Of a stretch of 64,000 nucleotides of DNA, positions 15,394 through 24,516 are shown one piece after another. The stretch's first letter is position 1, and every line of letters begins with the position of its first letter. Origin of the DNA: RYN-428 sp035551995 (GTDB taxonomy: Bacteria > Planctomycetota > Phycisphaerae > Tepidisphaerales > Tepidisphaeraceae). Made by a program: the position numbers and the translations under genes. The DNA lies in NCBI GenBank assembly GCA_035551995.1, contig DASZME010000067.1, positions 1-64,000 on the forward strand, written 5' to 3'. The notes beneath the pieces are model-generated. The model did no database searches and was not told the origin of the DNA. It saw only the letters and a program-made list of their open reading frames with translations.

Positions 15394-18300
15394 ATGGCGC
15401 TTATATCCTTCGTACTGAAGCGCCCTTACACCGTTATCGCGCTGGTGATCCTCGTCTGCGTTCTGGGCGTGGGGGCATTGCTGCGCATGGCGACGGATAT
15501 TTTCCCGGAGATCAACATCCCGGTGGTCGCCGTCGTCTGGACCTATAACGGCATGAGCGCCGACGAAATTCAAAACCGGATCGTGGCGCTCCACGAACGG
15601 CAACTCGCTTCGCTGGTGGATGATATTCAGCGGATCGAGGCGAACAGCTACGACGGCGTCGGCGTCATCAAGGTTTATTTGAACGAGGGGGCCGACGTCA
15701 GCCGGGCGGTGTCGCAGCTCGGGAGCAGCGCGCTGGTGGTGCTCAAGTACATGCCGCGAAACATCACGCCCCCGCTGATCCTTCGCTACGGCGCCACCGA
15801 CGTTCCGATCATCCAGCTGAGCGTCACCAGCGATTCTCTTACCGACACCCGTCTGAACGACCTGGGCCAAAACGTGATTCGTCCCGATCTTGCGGTGGTT
15901 CAGGGCGCCTCGGTTCCGTATCCGTATGGCGGAAAGCCGCGCGTCATCATGGTCGATCTCGACCAGCAGGCCCTCCAGGCACGCGGGCTTTCGCCGTCGG
16001 ATGTCAGCGAGGCGCTGCAAAGGGAAAACGTCATACTCCCCTCCGGCGACATAAAGCTCGGCAGAAAAGATTATCCGGTCTCGATGAACAACAGCCCGGA
16101 TCTCATCGCTTCGCTCAACCGATTTCCCATTAAGCAAGTACAGGACAAAACAATTTACATACGCGACGTCGCGCATGTCCATGACGGCTTTCAGGTGCAA
16201 ACCAATTCCGTCTCTCAAAACGGCCGGCCCGCCGGGCTGATGATGATCCGCAAGACCGGCGACAGCTCCACGCTGGCCGTCGTCAATGGCGTTAAAAAGA
16301 CTCTCCCGAGCATTCGCCGGTCCATGCCCGCGGGCGTTTCCATCAAGCCGATCTTCGACCAATCCATCTTCGTTAAAGCCGCCTTGAACAGCGTGGTGAT
16401 GGGCGGAACGATGGCCGCGGGGCTGACGGCGCTGATGATTCTTTTGTTTCTGGGAAACTGGAAGCTGACGCTGATCATTCTCGTCACCATCCCCCTCTCG
16501 ATCATCGCCGCCATTCTCGTCATGTACTGCGCCGGCCAGACGCTGAACACCATGACGCTCGGCGGGTTCGCGCTGGCGGTCGGGATTCTGGTCGATAACG
16601 GAACGGTCGTCATCGAAAACATCGAACGGCATCTGGGCAAGGGGGAGGAACTCGAATCGTCGATCGTCAACGGCGGCGCGGAGATCGGCGTTCCCACGCT
16701 TCTGTCCACGCTGTCGATCTGCATCGTCTTCGTGCCGGTATTCCTGCTCCAGGGAACGGCGAAATATCTGTTTTCCCCATTGTCGATGTCGGTCTGCATC
16801 GCGCTCCTCGCGAGCCTGATCCTTTCATTCACGCTCGTTCCGGTTTTGTTCAAGTATCTTTTGCGCTCGAATCTCAAGGCGCGCGGGAATCGCGGCGGCG
16901 CCCACGAAATGGGACGGCGCCGCGCAAAAAATCCCTTCCTTCGCATCCATTTCGCGTTCGATCGCGCCTTCAACGCCTTTCGCGATTTCTACCGAAACGC
17001 CGTGTCATGGTCGCTGGCGCGGGCGTGGATTACGGGCGGCTTTTTCGTGCTCTTCATCGGCTTTTCGTTTTTGCTGTTCCCGGGCCTGGGAATGGATTTT
17101 TTCCCGCAGGTGGACGCCGGCCAGATGCGCCTGCACGTTCGCGCTCCGCCCGGGACGCGAATCGAGCAAACCCAGGACTATTTCGCGCAGGTCGAAGCCG
17201 ACGTCCGCAAGTTGATCGGCAACGACCAGATCGACGTGATTCTCGACAACATCGGCCTGCCTTACAGCGGCATCAACATCGCGTTAAGCGATTCGGCGAC
17301 GATCGGGCCAATGGACGGCGAGATTCTGATCGCGCTGAAGAAAAAACACACTCCGACCGCCGCCCACGCCGCCACGCTGCGGCGCGAGTTGCCGAAGCGT
17401 TTTTCCGATTTGCGGTTTTTCTTCCAGCCCGCCGACATCGTCAATCAGGTCTTGAACTTCGGCCAACCGGCGCCGATCGACATTCGCGTGACCGGCGCCG
17501 ACTCCGAGGCCGATTTTGAACTGGCTTCAAAGCTGGTGAAAGATCTGAATCGGATACCGGGCGTCGTGGACGCTCACGTTTTTCAGGTGCCTGACGTTCC
17601 GTCTTTGAAGATCGCGGTGGATCGGGACATGGCCGAGCAGGTCGGGCTCAGCCAGCGTAACGCCGCCGAAAGCGTGCTGGTCGCCTTGAATTCCAGCGCG
17701 CAGGTTTCGCCGAATTTCTGGCTCGATTTGCGCAACAACGTCAGTTATCCGCTGGTGGTTCAAACGCCCACCTATCGGATTCATTCGATGCAGGATTTGA
17801 AGACGCTGCCTCTCGCCACCGGCAAAATCAGCCAGGGGGAGTTGCTGATGAACCTTGCCAGTTTCACCCGCGGCAAGATACCGATGGTTGCCTCGCAGTT
17901 GAATATCCGCGCGGTGTTCGACGTCAACGCCGACGTGCAGGGGCGCGATCTGAAAAGCGCCGCCGACGAGATCAACAAGGTCATCGCCGCCGATCGACCG
18001 GACAAAATTAAGGCCATCACGGTGAAACTCTCCGGGCAGGTTCAAACGATGCGCGAAAGTTTTTCCGGATTGTTTTCGGGAATGGGACTGGCCGTCGTGC
18101 TGGTCTATCTGCTGATGGTCATTAACTTTCAAAGCTGGCTCGACCCGCTGATTGTTTTGATGGCGGTTCCGGCGGCGCTGGCGGGCGTGATCTGGATGCT
18201 CTTCCTCACGCAAACGCATATCAGCGTGCCGGCCCTGATGGGCACGTTGATGTGCATCGGTCTCGCGACGGCAAACAGCATTCTCGTCGTGACCTTCGCC

Positions 18301-18573
18301 AATCAAAGAATGGAAGCGGGCGATAACCCGTTGACGGCCGCCGTCGCGGCGGGTTTCACCCGTTTGCGCCCCGTGCTGATGACGGCCGGGGCCATGGTGC
18401 TCGGGATGATTCCGATGGCGCTGGGCGTCGGCGAGGGAGGCGAGCAAAATGCGCCGCTCGCCCGCGCGGTGATCGGCGGAATTTTATTCGCCACCCTCGC
18501 GACGCTGATTTTTGTCCCGGCGATGTACCGGCTCCTGCGCCGGCCCGGTAAGCCAACGGCAATCAAAGGATAA
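15394..18573 (+). CDS. RND-family efflux transporter (inner-membrane pump)
   Basis: The 1059-residue protein is a proton-driven RND pump of the AcrB/CzcA superfamily, exporting small molecules across the envelope. Seen are the N-terminal span (residues 12-31), the porter region with IFPEINIPVVAVVWTYNG, the spans around 340-480, and the C-terminal repeat of this plan. In TM4 the motif is VGILVDNGTVVIEN: the first aspartate is kept and the second of the usual DD pair is Asn. The open frame starts earlier at 15055 inside the DUF202 gene; the ATG at 15394 with GGAG 8 nt upstream matches family N termini. The adaptor gene follows after 4 nt. Substrate is unknown. Confidence 0.9.
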   Translation: MALISFVLKRPYTVIALVILVCVLGVGALLRMATDIFPEINIPVVAVVWTYNGMSADEIQNRIVALHERQLASLVDDIQRIEANSYDGVGVIKVYLNEGADVSRAVSQLGSSALVVLKYMPRNITPPLILRYGATDVPIIQLSVTSDSLTDTRLNDLGQNVIRPDLAVVQGASVPYPYGGKPRVIMVDLDQQALQARGLSPSDVSEALQRENVILPSGDIKLGRKDYPVSMNNSPDLIASLNRFPIKQVQDKTIYIRDVAHVHDGFQVQTNSVSQNGRPAGLMMIRKTGDSSTLAVVNGVKKTLPSIRRSMPAGVSIKPIFDQSIFVKAALNSVVMGGTMAAGLTALMILLFLGNWKLTLIILVTIPLSIIAAILVMYCAGQTLNTMTLGGFALAVGILVDNGTVVIENIERHLGKGEELESSIVNGGAEIGVPTLLSTLSICIVFVPVFLLQGTAKYLFSPLSMSVCIALLASLILSFTLVPVLFKYLLRSNLKARGNRGGAHEMGRRRAKNPFLRIHFAFDRAFNAFRDFYRNAVSWSLARAWITGGFFVLFIGFSFLLFPGLGMDFFPQVDAGQMRLHVRAPPGTRIEQTQDYFAQVEADVRKLIGNDQIDVILDNIGLPYSGINIALSDSATIGPMDGEILIALKKKHTPTAAHAATLRRELPKRFSDLRFFFQPADIVNQVLNFGQPAPIDIRVTGADSEADFELASKLVKDLNRIPGVVDAHVFQVPDVPSLKIAVDRDMAEQVGLSQRNAAESVLVALNSSAQVSPNFWLDLRNNVSYPLVVQTPTYRIHSMQDLKTLPLATGKISQGELLMNLASFTRGKIPMVASQLNIRAVFDVNADVQGRDLKSAADEINKVIAADRPDKIKAITVKLSGQVQTMRESFSGLFSGMGLAVVLVYLLMVINFQSWLDPLIVLMAVPAALAGVIWMLFLTQTHISVPALMGTLMCIGLATANSILVVTFANQRMEAGDNPLTAAVAAGFTRLRPVLMTAGAMVLGMIPMALGVGEGGEQNAPLARAVIGGILFATLATLIFVPAMYRLLRRPGKPTAIKG

Positions 18574-18577
18574 TGCC

Positions 18578-19831
18578 ATGGAAGAACAGCATCATGTGCC
18601 GACGCATTTCGCCCCCCGAACCGGGCGAACGCTTGCGATCGTCGTATCGGCGGCGACGGTCCTGCTGGCCATCGGGTTTTTGATCGTCCATCACCGCAAG
18701 GCCAGTTTTGCCGAGTCGCTGGCGTCGCAGAAAGCGTCGGCCGCCGCCGCGGCGCCGGTCGTTGACGTCGCGCGGGTAAGATATTCGGCCAATACTGAAC
18801 CGCTCACGATGCCCGGCAGCACCACGGGCTGGTATGAATCGACGATCTACGCGCGGGTGACCGGATACGTCGCCAACTGGACGGCGGACATCGGCGACCA
18901 TGTCAAAAGCGGGCAGGTTCTGGCCAGGATCGACACGCCGGACCTCGACGCCCGCCTGATCGCCGCCCAGGCCAAGCTCGCCGCCGCCGAATCCGACGTG
19001 AGCGTCGCCGAGTCGGCGGTCGCGCTCGCGAAGACCACCTACGACCGCTGGTGGAATTCGCCGATCGGCGTCGTTTCTCAACAGGAGCGCGACGAGAAGA
19101 AGGCCGAGTACGACAGCAGCGTCGCCAAGCTGAGAGCGGCCAACGCCCAGGTCAAAATCAATCAAGCCGACGTGACAAGTCTGCTCGCGTTTACGCAGTA
19201 CAAAAACGTTACCGCTCCATTCGATGGGATCATCACGGCCCGCAAGATCGACATCGGCGATCTCGTCAGCGCCGGCAGCACGAGCGCCACCACTTTTTTA
19301 TATAGCATCGCTCAATCCGACCGCCTTCGCGTTTTCATCGACGTGCCTCAGTCGGCCAGCGCCGGGCTGAAAGTCACGATGCCTGCCGTTGTTCGCGCCG
19401 GGGAATATCCGGATCGAAAATTTTCGGGCCGTATTTCGCGCACGGCCAATTCCATCGATCCCGCTTCGCGAACCCTGCACGTGGAGGTCGATATCGAAAA
19501 CAAAGATTTCGCGTTGGTGCCGGGCATGTATGTGCAGGTCAGCTTCAATCTCGTTCAGACGCCGTTGCTGCAGGTTCCCGCCAGTGCGCTGCTTTTTCGT
19601 GCCGCCGGTACGCAGATCGCGGTGGTCGGCGATGACGGAATCGTTCACTTTCAGAAAGTGACGATCGCCGACGACGAGGGCAATCTCGTCGATATCGCGG
19701 GCGGCGTGGCCCCCAACGCGAACGTCGCGTTAAACCTCAGCAGTCAAATCGCCGACGGCGAGCGCGTCACCCCTTCTGAAATCGCCGTCGACGCGCCAGC
19801 GGGGCATGGTCCGGTTTCCGCGGCCAAATAG
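18578..19831 (+). CDS. RND efflux periplasmic adaptor (HlyD/AcrA family)
   Basis: The 417-residue membrane-fusion protein links the RND pump to an outer-membrane channel. It has an N-terminal anchor (about 16-34), a lipoyl half-motif with YVANWTADIGDHVKSGQVLA, an alpha-helical hairpin (about 125-190), the second lipoyl half, a beta-barrel with DPASRTLHVEVDIEN, and a C-terminal membrane-proximal domain. AAAGGA lies 8 nt upstream of the ATG; the open frame extends into the pump gene but is not used. No TolC-type channel gene is next to it, so a channel encoded elsewhere must be shared. Confidence 0.9.
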   Translation: MEEQHHVPTHFAPRTGRTLAIVVSAATVLLAIGFLIVHHRKASFAESLASQKASAAAAAPVVDVARVRYSANTEPLTMPGSTTGWYESTIYARVTGYVANWTADIGDHVKSGQVLARIDTPDLDARLIAAQAKLAAAESDVSVAESAVALAKTTYDRWWNSPIGVVSQQERDEKKAEYDSSVAKLRAANAQVKINQADVTSLLAFTQYKNVTAPFDGIITARKIDIGDLVSAGSTSATTFLYSIAQSDRLRVFIDVPQSASAGLKVTMPAVVRAGEYPDRKFSGRISRTANSIDPASRTLHVEVDIENKDFALVPGMYVQVSFNLVQTPLLQVPASALLFRAAGTQIAVVGDDGIVHFQKVTIADDEGNLVDIAGGVAPNANVALNLSSQIADGERVTPSEIAVDAPAGHGPVSAAK

Positions 19832-19881
19832 ACACGCGATGGAAGCGGAGCGCTTTTCATGAATCGAAACGCCTCGCCGCC

Positions 19882-19914
19882 AGCGGCGCCGCTCGCGGGG
19901 CGTATTTCGCGACC
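19882..19914 (-). repeat. degenerate REP-like palindrome
   Basis: AGCGGCGCCGCTCGCGGGGCG at 19882-19902, cut here as AGCGGCGCCGCT plus CGCGGGGCG, followed by TATTTCGCGACC, matches the inverted form of the dispersed family consensus (GGTCGCGAAA, palindrome, CGCTAAAC) with several changes. It sits in the 210-bp gap before the lipoprotein gene. Confidence 0.4.
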
Positions 19915-20041
19915 GGCGCTCGCCGGGCCACCGTGAGGAATCGCGATCCGCATCAAGGAACGCGGCCAAAAACCAAATTGCATTCGCAGGTCCAGTGTTA
20001 TCCCGCTTTTCTTTCCCGGCGTACCCGCTACGATTTCCGCC

Positions 20042-20488
20042 ATGCTCAATCGCCTTTGCGTGTTGCTCCTCATGTTGGTCGCGGTCGGCTGCGGGCCGGA
20101 ATCGCGCTCGTACAGCGTATCGGTAAAGAACGATACCGACGGTCCCCTGACGCTTAACTTGACCAAAGACGGCCCGCCGGCCGAGGCGGCGTGGGCCGCG
20201 CCGGAAGACATCGCCGACGGGCGGATCAAGGTGTCAGCCGACTCGCGGATGGGCTTCAACACGCTGCAAGCCGGCGCCACGCAGGCGGCCAACGGAGTTT
20301 CCGGCCAATTCAATCCAGGCGTGCACGCGCTGCTTCGCGTTTATCGCGGCGGCAACCTGCAAGTCCGCGACATGCTGGCCATCAAGCCCGGACCCAATCG
20401 CCAGGATCTGGTGCTCGCGCCCGGCGGCAATAGTTTTGTCGTCCGCGACAAGGCGGGTCAATTAAGCATCGAGCCGGCCTTCCCATGA
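20042..20488 (+). CDS. hypothetical lipoprotein
   Basis: The 148-residue protein has a short hydrophobic signal ending in the lipobox LVAVGC, so Cys17 would be lipid-modified. The mature part is a beta-rich domain without a recognised family. It lies 18 nt before a MoaB-type gene on the same strand, and the two may share a transcript, although no functional link is apparent. Confidence 0.65.
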   Translation: MLNRLCVLLLMLVAVGCGPESRSYSVSVKNDTDGPLTLNLTKDGPPAEAAWAAPEDIADGRIKVSADSRMGFNTLQAGATQAANGVSGQFNPGVHALLRVYRGGNLQVRDMLAIKPGPNRQDLVLAPGGNSFVVRDKAGQLSIEPAFP

Positions 20489-20506
20489 CTCGAAAAAAAA
20501 ATTTCA

Positions 20507-21013
20507 ATGGCATACGAACAGCATATCCGCGACTCGATCCTCGCCGCCGCCCGATGCGTCGTCATTACGCTCAGCGACACCCGAACCGAAGCCACCGATA
20601 CCAGCGGCCGGCGGATTCGCGAACTGCTGGCCGAGACGGGTCATGCCGTCGTTGAATATCGAATCATCCCCGATGAAGCGGACGAACTGCACCACTTATT
20701 GACGGAGATGCTGACGCGCGGCGACATCGACGCCGTCCTGACCAACGGCGGCACAGGCGTCAGCCGGCGCGACCGCACGATCGAAGTCGTCCAGCGCCAT
20801 CTCGATCAGGAACTGCCGGGGTTCGGCGAGATATTTCGGTCGCTCAGCTTCGACGAGATCGGCAGCGGCGCGATGATGAGCCGCGCGGTGGCGGGGATCG
20901 GCCGGGGAAAAGTGATTTTCGCGATGCCCGGTTCCACGCCCGCCGTCGAGTTGGCGATGAGCCGGCTCATTTTGCCCGAGTTGAAGCATCTGCTGAACGA
21001 ATTACGGAAGTAA
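20507..21013 (+). CDS. moaB: MoaB/Mog-type molybdopterin adenylyltransferase
   Basis: Members of this family adenylylate molybdopterin before metal insertion in molybdenum-cofactor synthesis, although some MoaB proteins are inactive. The 168-residue product has the length of the stand-alone form, the substrate-binding LTNGGTGVSRRD motif (about 83-94) and the C-terminal FAMPGSTPAVELAM segment. SDTR near 25 is also typical. No other moa genes are nearby. The ribosome site is weak. Distinguishing MoaB from MogA needs alignment. Confidence 0.82.
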   Translation: MAYEQHIRDSILAAARCVVITLSDTRTEATDTSGRRIRELLAETGHAVVEYRIIPDEADELHHLLTEMLTRGDIDAVLTNGGTGVSRRDRTIEVVQRHLDQELPGFGEIFRSLSFDEIGSGAMMSRAVAGIGRGKVIFAMPGSTPAVELAMSRLILPELKHLLNELRK

Positions 21014-21165
21014 GCGTGCGGCGATCTTGCGGGTTTAGCCGGGCCATATCGTGCGCGTTATCCGCCGTGACGGATATTTCTGAAACCGCCTGCGCCGTCC
21101 GTTCCACTAATGATTTGAATTCCGACATTTTTCACGAGAGACCAAATCACCGAACGGAACGGCAC

Positions 21166-22257
21166 ATGGAAGACACAATCAATCGTAGCCGGCTGCATCG
21201 CCTTGCGGTTTGGGTGCTCGCCGGGGCTGCAATGACTTTCGCGGGATCGATTACGCTGCACGTCACGCAGGCGGCGGCGCCGGGTGATGATCCCGGCGAT
21301 CGTCCGGCGGGCCAGGGCGACCGCCGGCCCGACGCGCCGCCGGGCGACCGGCAAAACCGCGACTCGGCCGACGCCGGCCCAAGAGGCGATCGCCCGCCGC
21401 CCGGGCCACCCGGATTGCAGCGCGCCTTGGACAGTCTTGACCTGACCGCGGAACAAAAACAGAAGATCGACCCGATCGTCGAAGATTTTCATCAACAGCA
21501 GCAGCAGGCGCGCGAAAGCTTTTTGAAGCGTATGAAAGAGTCTTTAACGCCCGAGCAATATTCGAAGCTGGAATCGGCGATGATGCGGCCGCCGGGCAAT
21601 CGGCCGATGCGGGACGGCGGATCAATCCCCGGCGCCGGCCGCGACGCAACCGCTCCCGAAAATGCCCGCACCGGCCGCGATTCAAACGCGCCGGAAAATT
21701 CCCGCCCCAGCCGCCGGGCGGACAATAAGACCGCCGAGGAATCCAGCGGCGCCAAACCCGACGCCTCCCTGGGCGTTCCCGTCACTCTCACCGGCGGTTT
21801 CGACACCGATTCGCGCGATCATGGAAGGCCAGTCATCCTGATCGCGTCCGCGCTGGATGTATCGGCCGACGTCTTCCGCAAGGCGTTCAGCTTTGTCACC
21901 CCCGCTTCGGGCGGCCGACAACCCGAGCCGGCGCAGGTCAACCTGAATAAACAGGCGCTGCTCCGCAACCTCGGCCCCTACGGCGTCACCAACGACTGGC
22001 TGGATACCGTCTCTAACTTCTACCGATACAGCGCCAGCAAAGGCGAGATGTGGCGCCACACCCCCGCCGTCGTTTACGCGACGGTTCACAACGGCGCCGT
22101 CACCGGCTTCACGATCGCCACTCCGGGCGCGGGATATTCGTCGGCGCCGACGGTTTCGATCGCCGGGATGGAAAACGTAAATGCAATCGTGGCTCTTTCC
22201 TTTGGCGTTGACTTGGCCAAGAATGGATCGATCAAGGAAATTACCATTCGACCCTAG
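21166..22257 (+). CDS. exported Spy-like / LTxxQ-type protein with a GxGYxSAPTV module
   Basis: The 363-residue protein has an N-terminal hydrophobic export signal (about 13-36), a disordered segment rich in Asp, Arg, Pro and Gly (37-85), and a helical part LDLTAEQKQKID with SLTPEQYSKLE (about 90-140) resembling the repeated LTxxQ motif of Spy/CpxP-type periplasmic proteins. A second disordered linker follows, then a C-terminal domain ending in GFTIATPGAGYSSAPTVSI (313-331), a short beta motif common in secreted planctomycete proteins. The start is the ATG at 21166; the open frame begins 50 codons upstream without a signal peptide. Metal or stress sensing is only a guess. Confidence 0.55.
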   Translation: MEDTINRSRLHRLAVWVLAGAAMTFAGSITLHVTQAAAPGDDPGDRPAGQGDRRPDAPPGDRQNRDSADAGPRGDRPPPGPPGLQRALDSLDLTAEQKQKIDPIVEDFHQQQQQARESFLKRMKESLTPEQYSKLESAMMRPPGNRPMRDGGSIPGAGRDATAPENARTGRDSNAPENSRPSRRADNKTAEESSGAKPDASLGVPVTLTGGFDTDSRDHGRPVILIASALDVSADVFRKAFSFVTPASGGRQPEPAQVNLNKQALLRNLGPYGVTNDWLDTVSNFYRYSASKGEMWRHTPAVVYATVHNGAVTGFTIATPGAGYSSAPTVSIAGMENVNAIVALSFGVDLAKNGSIKEITIRP

Positions 22258-22276
22258 CCCCAATCAGGATGAAGCC

Positions 22277-22510
22277 ATGCCGATCTACGAATACACCTGC
22301 GAGAAGTGCAAAAAGAAGTTCGATCACCTTGCCCGCACGATGAGCGGCGATCATAAGGTATCCTGCCCCGAGTGCGGGTCGGCGAAGACTGCTCGAGCAC
22401 TGAGCGTATTCGCCGTGGGCGGCGAGACTGGCGGAAAATCGTCGGGGGTATCGGAGGATCCAATGTGCGGCCGCTGCGGAAACGCGCCGGGTTCGTGTGG
22501 GATGGAATGA
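22277..22510 (+). CDS. FmdB-family zinc-ribbon protein
   Basis: The 77-residue protein begins MPIYEYTCEKC, the FmdB/YwlF-type regulatory-protein start, with cysteine pairs C8/C11 and C30/C33 forming a zinc ribbon and an extra pair C64/C67 in the tail. The family is annotated as putative regulatory proteins without a proven role. AGGAT lies upstream of the ATG. It begins 19 nt after the preceding gene and is probably co-transcribed with it. Confidence 0.85.
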   Translation: MPIYEYTCEKCKKKFDHLARTMSGDHKVSCPECGSAKTARALSVFAVGGETGGKSSGVSEDPMCGRCGNAPGSCGME

Positions 22511-22575
22511 TCGCGCTGGGATGAGATCTTACCGCTTGACGCGATTCCGGCTCCCTCGCCCTTTCAGGGTCTTTC

Positions 22576-22595
22576 AGAGAGAGAGAGAGAGAGAG
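22576..22595. repeat. (AG)10 dinucleotide microsatellite
   Basis: Ten perfect AG units lie in the 291-bp gap between the FmdB-type gene and the DUF1501 gene. Slippage could vary its length. It is not inside a coding region, and no regulated promoter next to it is evident. Nothing else recognisable lies in the gap. Confidence 0.85.
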
Positions 22596-22801
22596 CTGGG
22601 GTGGGCTGATGAAAATCCCGTTGAAACGTGATCTTTTCCGGCGGTCCGTCGAAGCCGATTTGTGGCGCCGGGCGTGTTCTCCCTCTCCCGGTAAGCGGCT
22701 TGTGCTCCGTAGGCTGCGCGAACTACGGGCATACAACGGTGGGCGAATTATGCCCATCCTGCGAGATTAAATCGGAAAAAAAACGCAGGCCCGTGCGTGC
22801 C

Positions 22802-24283
22802 TTACGCGATGATTTCGCGGATGACATTTCCGCTCAAATCGGTCAGGCGGTAATCACGCCCGTTAAAGCGATACGTCAGGCGCTCATGGTCGATGCCAAG
22901 CAGGTGGAGAATCGTGGCGTGCAGATCGTGGACATCGACGCGATTTTCGACGGCTTTGTATCCGAATTCGTCGGTGGCGCCGTGATGAACGCCGCCTTTG
23001 ACGCCGCCGCCGGCCATCCAGAGAGTGAAGGCGTTGGGGTTGTGGTCACGGCCGATGGAGCCTTGCGAATCGCTGGTCCGGCCAAACTCGCCGCTCCAGA
23101 TCACCAGCGTATCGTCGAGCAATCCGCGGGCTTTAAGATCGGCCAGCAGGCCGGCGGTGGGTTGATCGGTGGCTTTGCCGCAGGAGCGGTGGTTGGTTTC
23201 GATGTTGCTGTGAGCGTCCCATGGAACGTCCCCGACGCTGCCGTCGCCGCCGACGCCTCGGCCGGCGAAAATCTGCACGAAGCGCACGCCCCGCTCGACA
23301 AGCCGCCGGGCCGTGAGACATTGCTTGGCGAACACGTCGCACTCTTTGTTGTTTACGCCATACAGGGCTTTGGTCGCGGGGGATTCGTTGGCGATATCAA
23401 ACGCCTCGGGGGCCGAGGTTTGCATGCGATAGGCAAGCTCGAAACTTTCGATGCGGGCGGTCAGTTCCGTTTCCAGTTGATGATGGTCGCGATGCTCGCG
23501 ATTCACCTGGCCGAGAAGATCGAGTTGCGAGCGCTGCTGGGCATCGGTCAGCGTTTGCAGGCGATCGAGATCGGCGATCGGTTTGGGATTGCGCGAATCG
23601 ATGGCCAGGGCCTGATAATTTTTCGGCAGAAATCCGGCCGACCAGATGGCGTCTTCGCCGCGCGGCTTGGTTTCGTGCATGACGACGAACGCCGGGAGAT
23701 TCTGGCTCTGCGTGCCCAGGCCGTACGTGATCCACGACCCCATGCACGGCCGACCCGGCCGCATGACGCCCGACCCGATTTCAAAGGCGCCGGGGGCGTG
23801 GTTGTTTGCCTTGGTATATGCCGAGTGAATGAACGCCATGTCATCGACGTGCTTGGCGGTGTGGGGGAGAATTTCCGAAACCCAGCTTCCCGAATCGCCA
23901 TGCTGCTTGAAAGCGAACGGCGATTTGAGGATTTTTCCGCTGGTGGTGAAGAACCCGGTTTTCGGGTCGGCGCCGGCGAGGGGTTGGCCGGACCGTTTTT
24001 GCAACTCGGGCTTGTAATCGAAGGTATCGACCTGCGACGGGCTGCCGGTCATGAAAAGCCAGATGACGGCTTTGGCCCTGGGATGAAAATGCGGCGCTTT
24101 GGGCGCCATCGGATTGGCCGGAGCCGCTTCCGGCAACGCGCCGCGCGCGGCGGAAAGCATCCCCTGCTGGTGGAGCATTTGCGTAAAAGCGAGAGTCCCA
24201 GCCCCCATCCCGGCCCGCCGAAGAAAGCCGCGGCGGGTGGGCGTGGGAAGTATCAGCGACGGATAAAGAGGTTTCGTGTCCAT
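22802..24283 (-). CDS. DUF1501 family protein (sulfatase-like fold, Tat-exported)
   Basis: The 493-residue protein starts with a twin-arginine signal (TRRGFLRRAGMG, residues 16-27) and carries DUF1501 hallmarks such as AVIWLFMTGSPSQVDTFDYK (72-91), the GSWITYGLG segment and GEFGRTSDSQGSIGRDHNP. DUF1501 proteins are abundant in planctomycetes and belong to the alkaline-phosphatase/sulfatase superfamily by fold; their substrate is unknown. It lies downstream of a cytochrome/DUF1549/DUF1553 gene on the same strand, the usual pairing for this family. Confidence 0.9.
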   Translation of the reverse strand: MDTKPLYPSLILPTPTRRGFLRRAGMGAGTLAFTQMLHQQGMLSAARGALPEAAPANPMAPKAPHFHPRAKAVIWLFMTGSPSQVDTFDYKPELQKRSGQPLAGADPKTGFFTTSGKILKSPFAFKQHGDSGSWVSEILPHTAKHVDDMAFIHSAYTKANNHAPGAFEIGSGVMRPGRPCMGSWITYGLGTQSQNLPAFVVMHETKPRGEDAIWSAGFLPKNYQALAIDSRNPKPIADLDRLQTLTDAQQRSQLDLLGQVNREHRDHHQLETELTARIESFELAYRMQTSAPEAFDIANESPATKALYGVNNKECDVFAKQCLTARRLVERGVRFVQIFAGRGVGGDGSVGDVPWDAHSNIETNHRSCGKATDQPTAGLLADLKARGLLDDTLVIWSGEFGRTSDSQGSIGRDHNPNAFTLWMAGGGVKGGVHHGATDEFGYKAVENRVDVHDLHATILHLLGIDHERLTYRFNGRDYRLTDLSGNVIREIIA

Positions 24284-24310
24284 TTTAGTAACTGCTTCCA
24301 GGAACTCTTA

Positions 24311-24335
24311 GTTTAGCGGCCCCGCTTGCGGGGCG
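24311..24335 (-). repeat. REP-like palindrome, copy 1
   Basis: The inverted form of the 25-bp core (GTTTAGCGG, CCCCGC, TT, GCGGGG, CG) lies 28 nt upstream of the DUF1501 start. A second copy in the opposite orientation lies 80 bp away. Confidence 0.8.
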
Positions 24336-24415
24336 TGGACCGCCGTTCCGTTCCTTAAGAAAGATCGCGACATCGCCGACAAACAAAATCCGCACTCCGC
24401 GCCCCCGCAGGTCCG

Positions 24416-24440
24416 CGCCCCGCAAGCGGGGCCGCTAAAC
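24416..24440 (+). repeat. REP-like palindrome, copy 2
   Basis: CGCCCCGCAAGCGGGG followed by CCGCTAAAC is the exact inverse of the copy at 24311-24335. Together the pair could fold a REPIN-like structure of about 130 bp between the two genes. Confidence 0.8.
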
Positions 24441-24516
24441 TGGGAAACATAAACCAGGAAAAATCCTCGCGCCTCTTCGCGATTCTCGAAGGCGGCGCCG
24501 ATCGACGATCGACCGG

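Noticed and set aside
22628..24316. 562-residue open frame antisense to the DUF1501 gene
   Set aside because: The DUF1501 product on the other strand has clear family motifs and a Tat signal; the antisense translation matches nothing.
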